A DNA stretch of 64,000 bases from Cliona cf. orientalis (Eukaryota > Porifera > Demospongiae > Clionaida > Clionaidae). This document shows, piece after piece, positions 48,370 to 59,789 of this stretch. Where the stretch lies: contig OZ005689.1 in NCBI GenBank assembly GCA_963930775.1, positions 9,312,854-9,376,853 of the forward strand, in the 5' to 3' direction. Both the position numbers and the translations under genes were made by a program. Numbering within the stretch: position 1 is the stretch's first letter; each line of letters begins with the position of its first letter. The notes beneath the pieces are model-generated. The model searched no databases. It was not told the origin of the DNA and was given only the letters and a program-made list of their open reading frames with translations.

Positions 48370-50383
48370 GTAGCTTGTACTATGACCGCCAACCGTGGTA
48401 TATGGAAGTTATACCACGGCTCTATGCCCATAGTAAATACATGCGTTATCTGCCAGCTGTGGTATATGGCAGTTATACCATGGCTGTGGTTACTCCACAG
48501 TTTGCACAGTGGGCAGACAGTGGTTTACATTGTATATGCTACAGGCGGTGCCTTTGATCTTCACTCTAGTCATAGTACAATAATATATAATTATACTTTG
48601 ATCTTGTAATAATAATAATTACTATGTTACTGTTACTGTTAGTATAACAGTTACTGCATGCAGTATTATTATGTGGCAGTATCATATTATTTTTATTAGG
48701 ACCAGCTGTTCAATGAAGAGTTGTAGCTTGGTACATACTAGACTCTTGCAGTTAATGCAACCTTCATAATAATATTAATATGTGATCAGCTATAAGGAAG
48801 GAACCATTGGGGATTTTTTTAAATGAGTTTTTGGCATGGATTGATAGCCCTATGTGTGCTGAATCCAACGGTGCAAGTTTCATATATTAAAAATATTGAT
48901 CATATAAGTGGAGTTATGGCCATTTTTATGCACTTGAGTAGAATCATTCGTTTTTTCAGAAAACACACATTTTTAATAATTATTTAGATTTTGCATGTAA
49001 TATTTGTAAAATATGAAACAAAAAAATTACTTAAGAAACATAAAATTGAGAAATCTTCATCTTTTCCACATTTTTAACCTCTGCCAGAAGGCTCTTGGTC
49101 ATACCATCCAAGCTGTCGTAACAGCAGGAACTCGCACTCCCTGCAGCTGTCAAGACCGCGAGCACACACAAATTCTTATATGTACTCGTTCTTTCCTCAC
49201 ACTGTGTCTAATTGGAACATGCTTGATAATAAAACTGTAACTTGTACTTCTTATAAATCATTTATTTCTAATTTGTAGGTATAATAATAATATTTATTTC
49301 TGTTCTTGTGTCATATTAATTTTTATTTGGGGTACACACATGTATTAGGTTTTAAACTATTGTGTATCCTATGCTAAGTTTGCATAAAGTATTATACGCA
49401 AAAAAAAAAAATTTACCCAATGGTCCCTTTCTTATAGTGGGTCACATATTATAATTATTATACAACTTAAATTAATTTGTGGTTTTATACCACTACAGTG
49501 TCAATGTGGCACATGCAATATCTATTAAATTATTGGTTAACATAATAATATTGCATATAGTCCAATCAATGTTATTGTAATTGTGCACACACTCACAATG
49601 AATTGAATTTAGCAAGCTTTTATCGATTCACTAAAGTGATGCTGATTCCCGAGTTTCATCTTGACCATCAACAACTTAATTTTAAGAGAGAGAAGAAGCT
49701 AGGTCATCACATGGATACCAAAGTTTAAAAATTGTAGCCAGTTCCAGCTAAAATTTATTAGCTGCAATAATTTGGTTGTTGATGTTATGAATGTGACTGG
49801 ATTACAAACAGCAGAAATAGTATCAACTAAATTTTATAATACAAGATTTGGTGGTTCCCTCTTTCTAAAGATAGAAGCCGTTGACAAAGAATCAGATTAT
49901 GTATGTGAAGAGATTCGACCCTTATTATTAATTGAAGAAAATTGTAAGACACTCTATGTCATCTATTAATGATTATGCATGGTTTTAATTCCTCTACTAG
50001 ATACAACTGAAGAAGTAAATGTTCAACTTTCTGATCCAGGATTTGTTATGAATATTACATTCAATTCGATACCTTATGTTGTGTTACAAGGGAACATATC
50101 ATCAACATGCAACAGGATGTCCAGCTCCCTATGAGTTCCCTGTTAGTAAACCAGAGGCTCCAGTGTATGCCACAGCAGATGATAACACTAACAGTGGAAA
50201 AACAGTAGTTTAATATTGAATCAGATACGAATTATATATATGGTATCTGCTTGCAGGATAATACCACTACTGCATTAATTTTACTACAGAACTACAATCA
50301 TTTATGTACAATAACAATAATTATTATGTAGATTCAGATTCATAAAATTAAATGTTTGCAGAGATATTATTAGCTAAACATTA

Positions 50384-51691
50384 TTTATTGTTGTATCTCC
50401 TCCTCCTTTACTGTCAACTCGTCAACCTTTTCTTTGCTCTTTTTCAAAGCCATGGCCGTTTTCACCTGCCTCACTGCAGCATCCACTATCGTTAGCTCAC
50501 CACACGTCCCTTCGATATTATCTCCCTTCAGTCCCTCCAACAGTCTCACCAGCTGCTCAGCTGTGGGTCTCTCTTCTGGGATATTCTCCAGACACGGCTT
50601 GACCACACCTACCAAAGGGTAGCCTGCACTCTCCCTGTGTAACTCTCTCTCTCTAGACACTCAAAGTAGTTTCCTCGACGCCTCACTTCAGAGCGAGCCA
50701 AAAGTTCCCTAGGATTGTTGGGGTAAGGATAAGTGTGCCCTAAGAGTTTACCAGGAAAAACCTATGGAAAATAATTACAATAGCTAGTATTGTTATAACA
50801 AAAATTCCATTGTTAGATGCAAATAGCGCTGTGTGAAGTGGTGGCTAAGAGTGGGTACTTATAACATTTATAATCTATCCCCCTCTCTCTTTTAGCTTTA
50901 ATTTAGTGCTCTACCTGTGTGAGAGTAAAGAGAGCCAGATGACCAAACGAGAAGATGTCAAGGCTGTGGCCATAGTGAGCTGGTGATGAAAGAGCCTCGG
51001 GAGGCATGTAGACTAGTGTCCCAGGTAATCGAGACAGCGTCCTAGCTAGCTGGTCGGGCTGTAGGTCCACAATACGAGAATTCCCCAGATCTGTGATCTT
51101 AGCCACGAAATAGGAGGTCAGCAGCACATTCTTTGCTGTCAGGTCCCTGTGAATGATTTGAGGAGTGTGTTTGTGCAGGTAGAGAAGGCCCCTGGACACG
51201 TCCTCCAGAATGGATCGTTTCAATGCTAGAGGAATGTTGGGGGCTGTTTCAATCAGATCATCGAGATTCCCATCCAGTCTCTCCATCAGCAGCACAGGGA
51301 GTTGGCAGTCGGGGAGGAAACACACACCCAGAAACAGCGTGATATTGGGGTGACGAAGGTCGGACATCAGCTGGCATTCCTGCACGTATTTGCTGGCAAC
51401 ATTTTCCACTCGAATGTTACCAGCATCAACGAGAACATCATGAATCTTCTTTCCAGCACATATAAGACCATTCACTTCAACCTAAAAATCACAAAATCAA
51501 CGCTCAATACTCATAATAGCTAGCTACTTTAATAATTTATTCTTTATTTCATTATTTTTTACCTCTTCCACTGATCCATAGGAGCCAGTGCCCAGTTGTT
51601 TTCCAGTGGCTCTGCCTTGCACAGTAAATTGTGCCAGTTGGTGATCATTCATTAGTATACGTAGATACTGTCTCTGCTGTCGTTCAGCCAT
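50384..51691 (-). pseudogene. Second, truncated copy of the TKL kinase
   Basis: Exons 51563-51691 and 50915-51481 match exons 1 and 2 of the kinase at 29045-32155 with very few changes, including HRDLTAKN, DLG and MPPEAL. The third exon (50384-50761) has two extra bases in its CTCTCT run near 50650, shifting the frame, plus two in-frame three-base gains (GDN-I, VDAA-V). The copy stops inside the coiled-coil start at TTGTTGTAT repeats, so coiled coil and Kelch blades are missing. Introns are also conserved, showing a DNA-level duplication rather than retroposition. If expressed it could give only a kinase domain. Confidence 0.8.
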
Positions 51692-52215
51692 TAACCCTCC
51701 CACTTACATACCTTTTTCCATTCCCAAATTCCACCTGGGAGTGGCAGATTTGACATTTGGCACCCACCTGTCATAATATGGCTCATTAACGAGACTAATG
51801 GTCAACTAATTATAGCTTAGTTACTAGAGTACCCAATAGCTATTTCCAATATGCATGGAATCCAAATTGCCACCATAGTAGAGTAGCTAAGTACCTGGAC
51901 AGCTACAGCTCGGTTAAAGTTTTTCTTGTTGTCTGGACCATGCACTATTTTCTAATATTATTGATTATCTAAGCTCTTAAGAGATATTGATACTAGGAAT
52001 CATAATAATATGAATCCAAGGGCTTATATATTATGGACCCTAAAAGGGAAGAGGGCATGTACTACTAATAATAACTGCCATACTGTCCTGTGTACCTAGC
52101 AAAATTGAGATAGACAGTGATTTGTAACTAATTATAGTACTAACAGCTTCTGTCTGGATTTCACTGTGGGTATTGAGGATTTCTACTATTATTTCATTGG
52201 CGTAGGAAATGGGCG

Positions 52216-52240
52216 GGGGGGGGGGGGGGGGGGGGGGGGA
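52216..52240. repeat. Long G run
   Basis: About 23 uninterrupted G residues, at the same place as a shorter G run in the sister block (near 33122). Confidence 0.8.
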
Positions 52241-52269
52241 GCAGTGAAGGCGCTTGCCCCCACAACCAG

Positions 52270-52860
52270 AGCCATCCAGTTTTTATTGTATTAATTATCC
52301 CTGGCAATGGTTCATCACATCATATTCCTGATCATAGCCTCTTAATATCATATCTAACCAATTTTGATTACTCCCCATGCTTCCAAAGTCAGGATATTGA
52401 TATGGTTTAAGATAAAGAACTCTATTGATACTGCCATGCACCTGTTCATACCCAAGGTCAGACTTAGAAGACACTAATTCCCCTGCTGGTACACACCCAA
52501 GCTTAGGCACTTTTCAAAATGCCTAGCTCGACCAAGAAAAGATTCACCAAGCATGCAACACCTCATCTCAAACTCAAAATAAATAACCTTCACTTTGAAT
52601 GCCACAGCAAGATACTACTTGCCATATTTAATTACGAATCCTATCTAGTTCATTGGCAATCCTTTGCTGGATCACATAACTCATAGCTACACGACTACAT
52701 TCGAACTTTGTGTAAGAGCCACTCCATTCCCCTTAGTGTTTCTCTCAACAAATCCAATGTGACCTCTGACACTGACAAGGCTGAACTCCTTATTACTTTC
52801 TTTCATTCAATCTTTACAAGTAGCTCTTTCTCTCAAAAAATCACATTATTCAATGTTTAG
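52270..52860 (+). mobile_element. LINE (non-LTR retrotransposon) fragment
   Basis: Frames read HLKLKINNLHFECHSK, FNYESYLVHWQSFAGSHN, a stop, then LHDYIRTLCKSHSIPLSVS and DKAELLITFFHSIFTSSS. This run (R-K-rich linker, YI..L, IP..V, DKA.LLN.FF.S.FT) is typical of the segment just before the reverse transcriptase of jockey/CR1-type LINEs. No endonuclease or polymerase core is seen and there is at least one stop, so it is a dead fragment. Confidence 0.55.
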
Positions 52861-53050
52861 CTACTCTATCAAAATTAGAATCGTCACTTGCATAGGGATT
52901 AGGGTATAATAATTATTATTTACATTACAGCTAAGTTGAGCAATGAAGACCATAATAATATTATAGCTAGCCTCATAATAATAATATAATAATAACATAT
53001 AAGCTCAAGCATAATGCACTGTAAATAAGAGTTATTATAGTAATGATTGT

Positions 53051-56000
53051 TCAGTTGCTATGATTATCCGTTTGTGTAGTATTTCTCCTGGAGCTGTAAA
53101 AGGGAATAAAACTATTGTGGGATATCTATTATTGCAGTACTTACTCGGGAATGTATTGAACATGATATCCTTCCTGAGTCTGTTTTTTATTTTTATGCTT
53201 AAAATAAGCAGGTACAAGAGTCACTATTAGTAACACTATGATACCAATCACTGCTATTGCAACACCAATAACAATTGCTTCAGAATTTCCAGATGGAGAT
53301 CCATTTTCTGCGTGGTATGTGAATGAAATTATATCTATAGTATAATACTGTTATTAACTAAAATTAATACCTGAGCAATTCTTATGCTCGTGAGTATATG
53401 ATATGTTTTGATGTAGAACACAAGGATGTAAATGATACTGATTCTCGTCCATATGATACCAAAATACTGATACGAAATATTTGTGTCCACAAGTCAGGCC
53501 ATGGAAGTAGGCGGATTGATTCTTTGAACATAGTACACTTTCATTGCGAATTTTCACACCCAATGATACAGATAGCCACACTTCTCTCAAGTAAGTCGTA
53601 TTGCAATTTATTACCACTCGTACTTGCTTAACATCATTTGTGACTTCGATTTGTGGTTTAGATATCATAACTGAGCAAATTAACATACAAATTATGGGGG
53701 TATCTATAGACCATCCAGCAGTACTTACCATTTTTTGATATACAGGAACATACACCTAAAATATCCACCAAATTCAATTGCATTACCAGATCATGTACAA
53801 TATTTGAAGAATAAGAGAACTCACCAGAATTGTTAAATGGCTCAGTCAAGTTGTAAGATACAGTTTTTCCGTGCTGATTGTGAGCCTCAACAGTGATATT
53901 GAATGGTGAGCATATGCTATCTTGAAGCAAATCACCAACTGAAGTACACACAACTGAATTATTGTTAGCTAATATTATCTTATTGTAAATCATCTGCTTT
54001 GTAATATCCAATATGCGAACAATGAAATTCGTTAGTTGTATGTCTTCTGAATTTTCTGATTGGAAACAAATATTTCCTGTTTTTAGATTCATCGGTATTA
54101 TATTCGGTTCATTAGGAAGAACTAAAATAAGTTGAATATAATCTCAGAAAGTAATGACATATTAATTTGGATGCTCACCTTCAATAATCTTGAATGCCTT
54201 AAAATATATTCTATAGGGAACATTTCGACGCACTGATTGCATAGGCCCAGTGCATTCGTGGCACTCCTTAATGCTTTCATACATATGTATATTGGTATTA
54301 TTCATTTCCTTTGTAAGGTTGTAAAAGCATACTGCGTAGTAAGTTACATTATTCAAATCAAATGTCCTTGAGCAGACCACCAGTGAGTCCCTGAATATTG
54401 TGTCATTTCCACATGAACAATCCCTTGGAGTAGAGCAGGTTTCAAGCACAGGATATCCACAAATGCAATCAGTATTATTCTGGGGCAAAACTATATATGG
54501 AAATGAGCCACGGGGAGTTAGGATGTGTACACAGAATCCTTTAAGCGGTACTTTCATATCTGTAGTAAAATCTGTGAGAAAGCAAGGGCTTATAGACCCC
54601 AAAGCAAGAGTACCAGTATAAAAGAGGAGAGCTGAGAGTATCTTACTTCCAAATTAATATTAATTGCTGTGTGTAAACACCCTTTTGCCAAGTATGGAGG
54701 TGATGGACCAGTTACACATTCTTACACGCAAACCCACCACAAACGTCCGATATATCATCATGCTTGTACTTGGAGGGCACAGTAGTGATCTATCTAAACA
54801 AAGTGAGCAAAGATAAGCGCTAAAATACTATGGGTGATTAGTGGTAACCTAGTATATATAATGGCTGATAGTGCTGGCCACATCGACCTCTGTACATATA
54901 TGGCAAAGGGCAATACGTTACAGAGTAGGATACTCTCTTTATCTCCTCTTATACATGTATACTCTTGCCCAAAGGGGAAGAGGGCTGCATGCCCGGAATG
55001 TAACTGCAATAGTGATACTATCCTGTGTACCTAGCAAAATTCAGATCAAACAATGGTTTTTGACTAATAATAATAATTATTGTAGAAATACGTAGATGCT
55101 GTCTGTATTTCATTATGAGTAGCTGAAGATTTCTACACTATTACTATGAATTTTGTCAGGTGCCTACTTGCATAATATATTATACCCTCTTCTCCTTGAG
55201 TCTATAAGCCCTTGGAGAAAGTAGCTAACATTATTTTATGCATCTCTGCAACTATAGATGGGATCAAAGGTCAATTCATTGGAAGCAGTATGCAACTGAA
55301 TATTATTAATCATCATGTGATATGGATCTTTCCATAGATTTGTATTGCGTATGGTATGTTTGGCACAATGATTCCCAGACCATTATTCAGTAACTTAAAG
55401 ATGCATGGAGAAAAAGACCTTTGATCCTGATCAAGATCAATGGTGGAACATAAGTTCAGTGTTATAGTAATGAGAATTGGGTACTAACAGCTATGTTAGT
55501 ATAGTACACATAATATAATAATATAGTGGAGAGGAAGGGCAGCTTGATGCAGAAATACAAAGTTCTTCCTTGCCATACTTATGACTAAACATCCCTTGTA
55601 AAAACTTTAAATTTTAAATATACCTGATTTTTTTATTTGGAAACTCTGTCGCATTTCTTGACATGTAGGCCCGGATCGTTGATTTACACCGTTTATTTTA
55701 AAGAAATTGAGGCATTCTTGACTGCTGGTATTGTTGCTCGTTATGTTTAACTGAGTTCCTTGAATAGTTCCTTCCGACCATTCATGTACAACAGTACCAT
55801 CACAAGTACTTGCATTCATGCGGAAGAGAGCGCAAGATGAATTTGCACTTCTCCATGCCAAGAACTTGTAATGTGGTGTGAACACTAATCGTTGGTGGTC
55901 CAGATCAAATTTTGTCACTTGTACACTAGGAAGCAACAGTCCCGGAGCAGCTGTGCAAATCGAAGTATGAATCAACGATGCAATTGCTGAACAATACCAA

Positions 56001-56470
56001 ATCATATATTGTATAAACTAAACCTACTTTGATTTTCCACTGTTAAGATACCAATTGTACTGATATGTACATCAAGACTATAGCCGGTGGATGCCAAGCA
56101 CTGAAATGTCCACCCATCCATATCAAGCCTTACGGTAGGGATCAGTATTCCATAAGATGCAGGAATCAATCCTTCCGGCAAGCTAAATGCTTCATAGTAT
56201 ACACCATTTATTCTCCACATTGGGAAGTATATTCCAGGAATTGAGCACGGAATGTAGACATTACTCTCTCCAAGTCTTCTAGTGATGTTTTGAGGGCCAA
56301 CATCATCGTAGTATAGGCGTTGACAATCACCTTGTTACAACATTAATAACACCATATATCCATAGCCATGTGCACACAATATTAATGATCTTACCAGTGA
56401 AATTGTTCAGGATACAGGCACTAAGTATAATAGATATTATGGTGACAGGACACAGAGCAGAAGCCGCCAT
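53051..56470 (-). CDS. Receptor C: Ig-type single-pass membrane receptor
   Basis: Nine exons give 645 residues: 56395-56470, 56028-56330, 55624-55950, 54179-54571, 53825-54121, 53729-53755, 53371-53679, 53145-53307, 53051-53093. Internal junctions are phase 1 except the last (phase 2). Order: signal peptide; Ig (YIPCSIPG, PMWRING, GWTFQCLA); module with FDLDHQRLVF and STCDG; Cys-rich module (CICGYPVLETCS); fibronectin-like module (ICSPFNITVEAH); 27-base exon SCISKN; a module with TCGHKYFVSVFWY; membrane segment (AIVIGVAIAVIGIIVLLIV); tail with YHVQYIPDSRRNTTQTD. If the phase 2 intron is retained, the protein ends at once (IPE, stop). The 1.05-kb third intron holds the remnant of the kinase duplication block. 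Exon plan equals receptor A, on the other strand. Confidence 0.8.
54940..55150. repeat. Third, worn remnant of the duplicated block
   Basis: Matches the spacer upstream of both kinase copies (GGGCTGCATGCC-type, CCTGTGTACCTAGCAAAATTCAG, GATTTCTACACTATTA). It lies inside intron 3 of receptor C, so the receptor gene tolerated its insertion. Confidence 0.6.
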
Positions 56471-57082
56471 TTTTATGTTGTTTCTCTATCAAATAGCATA
56501 ATCACTAAGTGCATGACATGCAGGTGCAGATTGAGTTGATAGTCATGACAATAATTATTGTTATTACCATCATGATAGTGGACCACCTTTACTAGCTATC
56601 ATGACCTAAAAAGGTAACTCAGAGCTTAAGAGTTATTCATGATCGGTATATAATGTTATTCATAGTTTACATTCAAAGAGGTGTAACATAACCAGTATAA
56701 CTATCCTGATAGTAACTCCCTACACTGCCATGGCCATATTATTTTCTGCTACATTATTATATCACAGCATGTAATTCCAATTTTTTGTTCTAATATTTCA
56801 GCTGCAGGTGTCAAGTCCTGCTTATTACTACTTTTCTTCCAAACTGGGAGGCTTCATTAATTTCTACTTCTAAAAAACTGTGTCTTTGTTGAGACAGATT
56901 GATCGGATATGTACATATCCAAGTTCTAAAAGTGGTTTTAGTCTATCTTGGATGTCTGCAATGTGATGGCATTATATATATATATATCATAACTTCATCT
57001 GCAACTGAACACAAACTAAAACACACTCATCATGCACCATAACATTGTGTTAACAAAATCAATTCATACTTAGTCTAGCATA

Positions 57083-57541
57083 TCAGGTATATACATGCTC
57101 TATTTCGCTTTCCACAGTGAGAATTCCTAATGTACTAACATGAACGTCATTACTGTGACCAGTTGAAATTATACACCGAAATTGTGTTTGATTTAAGGCG
57201 ACAGATACTTCAGGGATTAGAAGACCATATAGACTTGGAACAAAGTCATCGGGTATACTGTAGAGCTCATACTTCACATTGTTAATCATCCATAGAGGAA
57301 GGTATGGACCAGCAAAGGGGCATGGTATGAAGACGTTTTTGTCACCAGTCCTTCTGGTTATGTTATTTGGTCCAATATTAATGTCATACTCCAACTTGGA
57401 CTCCGTATTCAGTATGCACCAGCAGCCTAGTAAGTACATTATGATGTCACAAACAATTATTGGTAAGTAATCAGCTACACCATTAATCGTTATGCTACCA
57501 TAAACAATTGCACAGGTTGCTGCCAGCTGCAGACGCGACAT
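57083..57541 (-). CDS. Receptor D: single-Ig gene, donor lost
   Basis: I start at the Met at 57541 (MSRLQLAATCAIVYGSITIN), a signal peptide; the frame is open further up to 57634 but looks like leader. Exon 1 57481-57541, a 54-base intron (57427-57480) free of stops, then an Ig exon from 57426: PNNITRRTGDKNVFIPCPF, LPLWMINN, NQTQFRCI. Where receptor C splices (CAAA then GTAGG), D reads GAAA then TAGAG: the donor G is gone. The frame ends 17 bases later. The product would be a 134-residue secreted single-Ig protein, or this is a dying gene. No later exons are found before receptor C starts at 56470. Confidence 0.55.
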   Translation of the reverse strand: MSRLQLAATCAIVYGSITINGVADYLPIIVCDIIMYLLGCWCILNTESKLEYDINIGPNNITRRTGDKNVFIPCPFAGPYLPLWMINNVKYELYSIPDDFVPSLYGLLIPEVSVALNQTQFRCIISTGHSNDVHVSTLGILTVESEIEHVYT

Positions 57542-57735
57542 CTGCCCCTTCATCCCCTCAAAGCGGACTCCTCTTTCATTGATAATTGTTCGGCGCAAAC
57601 AGGAAGCACGCATAGCGCTATTGTGCACGCGCACGTGTTATTAATTATTACGTAGGTAATACCGTACGCACTATGACGTTATGTAATCATACAGGCGGGG
57701 TAGCGGTATGCTGTCACAGACACCAAAGAACAGCC
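57542..57735. promoter_or_regulatory. Shared divergent promoter region of D and E
   Basis: About 195 bases separate the D and E start codons on opposite strands. The stretch is richer in CpG than its surroundings and holds GCACGTGT (E-box type) and ATGACGTTATG (CRE-like). Joint control is inferred from spacing alone. Confidence 0.4.
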
Positions 57736-59771
57736 ATGTACAATGTTAACGTTTATCTGTCGTTGTCGTTGGTATTTGTTCCTACTCTTATTCATGGTGA
57801 GATATAATCTAACCTAGAGTATTTTAAACACTTAAGGAGTTCTTTCTAGAATGTAATACAGTAGGATTCATCTCAAATCCTCAAAATGTCTCTGTCAAGA
57901 TAGGGGGAACAGCAAGTTTTGAATGCATTTTTGATGGGCCAGATGTTATTCTCTGGATAATCAATGGAATCAGCTACGCATATGGATCACAATTCCCTCC
58001 AAAGCATATGACTGATGATAGTGGTAATATTTTGACTGTAACGAATGTGGATCAGTGGTTAAACAGAAACTCATATCAGTGCATCACAACTCACTTTGAA
58101 AGTTTAGTAGCATATTTACTTATATGCACAGGTAATAATTATACATCGCCCATCATTACCTAAATTAATGATAACTGTATATAGGGCAACACAAATTTCA
58201 TTATAATAATATTAATATTATAGTAAATCTGTAACTCAGGTGTGAATATCACTTCACCAAAGAAATTGCTACATTGATAGCAGGAATGATGATTTGTATG
58301 ATGCTATACTATATACCTACCAGTAGGAATCCAAGTTTAAATGGATCCCTCAAGCTTATAAATAGAAGTGGTATCATAATAATTGTGCATACAGCATACA
58401 TGTAGTCTTAATAATTATTATAATTATAGCCATAGTCATGATGCATAAAATTTTGTAGATTTAATAAATTTACAAAATTTTATTTATCACTACCAATCAG
58501 AAATCTAAGGGGGATCCATCGATTCCTATGCTCAGGCAATGGGCCCTGCAAAAGACACAGCTATGCACTTAGCTACTATATGTTCCTATTATAGCCTTAA
58601 AACCTATAGGGGTGGTTACATAATATCTCAGCTTGGTCATTACAGTCCTTACACCACCATGTGCCTGTGGCCCCCACCTTAGCATGAAGCCTATAATTTA
58701 TACTTAAGCTCTATTTACACTAGGCCCTTTATCCAGACTAGAATCCTGATTATAGTAATCCAGATTCTGATTAAAAAATCCACTTTTAATCTGGATTAGA
58801 ATGTTGATCATTAGTGAATTACATGACATTGTAAAGTAATATAAGTAAATGTTAGTCCGGATTACACTCAAGGGGTGATAATTTAAAACTCAATATCACC
58901 CTAAGGCCTTTCATCTTGTGAGTGGTTTAACTCGTATGACGTTGTTATGATAATTTAAAATACTATACTAAATGTGAGTTCTGAACCAATTGTCTATATT
59001 AATTTACTAAAAAGTTATAATGCTCACAAACAGTCAGCAAATTAAGAATGTGTGATAATTATTGAAGTCTACATTATTAGCTGTATAGCTCTTTACAGTA
59101 CATGTTCAAAACATGGGATGAGCTGAATATGTACTTATTTGGAATTGTTGGTGCTTGTCTCAACAGATTCTCAACACGTAAACAGTGAATATTCATCACC
59201 TTCAACTCACTTCGTACGTCCTACAACCATTACTACCAGTACGTTGAAATTAGTCTAAGAGTAATAATAACACCTCCCTTCTGCAGGCATTAAAATGACA
59301 GAATCAGATTTTATTAATACACAATTAAGGGTGACTATCACTGGAGTTAAAAGTAGTGCTACTGCAATACCTACTGTAACTTATCACTTTAATCATGGTT
59401 TGTTGTTAATCATTACTGAAATAGTCATTGTTAGTGATCATACCTATTATAATGGCATTATAGATTCTGAAGTAATAATCATCGGTACTATTGTTTCAAC
59501 TGTATTTGCTATAATTTGCTGCTGTGGACTTGGAATAATTATTATAGTCGGCTTTAAAGTGGTGCACAGGCCAAATAAGAGGAAAAACCATCAAAGAGGT
59601 ATTGTAGCATTATAAACTATTGTGTCGACGATATGCATAAATTTTACACAATAATGTACAGAACCTGGATTATTATTTAAAAATGACGCTTATGAAGTCA
59701 CAAAAATCCGGAAACAGGCCAAGATCATCACCAAACCCAATGACGCATACTCAGTGGTCAAACTCAGTTAA
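57736..59771 (+). CDS. Receptor E: short Ig receptor with paired NDAY tail motifs
   Basis: Exons 57736-57796, 57850-58131, 59167-59238, 59287-59598 and 59662-59771 join in phase 1 to 278 residues. Signal peptide; one Ig domain (ASFECIF, VILWIING, SYQCITTH); a Ser/Thr-rich stalk; a juxtamembrane region; membrane segment (VIIIGTIVSTVFAIICCCGLG...); basic stop-transfer (HRPNKRKNHQR). The last exon adds a tail with NDAYEVTKI and NDAYSVVKL, a repeated tyrosine motif. If the last intron is retained the protein ends GIVAL. It is more diverged in sequence from A-D but keeps the same splice phase. The 1-kb second intron could hide further exons; none was seen. Confidence 0.7.
58705..58875. mobile_element. 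Degraded relative of the 47914 MITE
   Basis: Shares TTTACACTA-GCCCTT, CCACTTTTAATCTGGATTA and GTCCGGATTACAC with 47914-48158, in the same order, inside the second intron of receptor E. Confidence 0.5.
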
Positions 59772-59789
59772 CACTAAATTAAATCGAAG

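Larger units (their letters stand above)
47449..50213 (+). pseudogene. Receptor B: decayed Ig-type receptor
   Basis: Exon 1 (47449-47500) is a good signal peptide with a phase 1 donor. The Ig exon (about 47560-47876) has NITAAIGERNVSIPC, SYGLLITEV and NGTTFQCLY as in A and C, but has a stop between the first Cys and the Trp. The second module survives in pieces (HLDHQQLNF near 49665; DYVCEEIRPLL near 49890), as does the start of the third (about 50002-50120). Then comes an exon-like stretch, 50125-50213, whose frame ends in a tail-like PEAPVYATADDNTNSGKTVV. The fibronectin-like, linker and membrane exons are missing. The big intron holds MITEs at 47914 and 48240. Confidence 0.65.
50384..52503. 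repeat. Segmental duplication of 30850-33395
   Basis: Both blocks contain the kinase 5' exons, introns, upstream spacer (for example TGACATTTGGCACCCACCTGTC) and a LINE fragment, in the same order. A third remnant at about 54940-55150 keeps CCTGTGTACCTAGCAAAATT and the CTGT-TGGATTTCA-type end. Breaks: TTGTTG repeats on one side, TGGTACACACCC on the other. Confidence 0.8.

Noticed and set aside
59662-59771. ITIM or ITAM in the tail of receptor E
   Set aside because: The residue two before each tyrosine is Asp and the spacing between tyrosines does not fit either consensus; only a repeated tyrosine motif is claimed.
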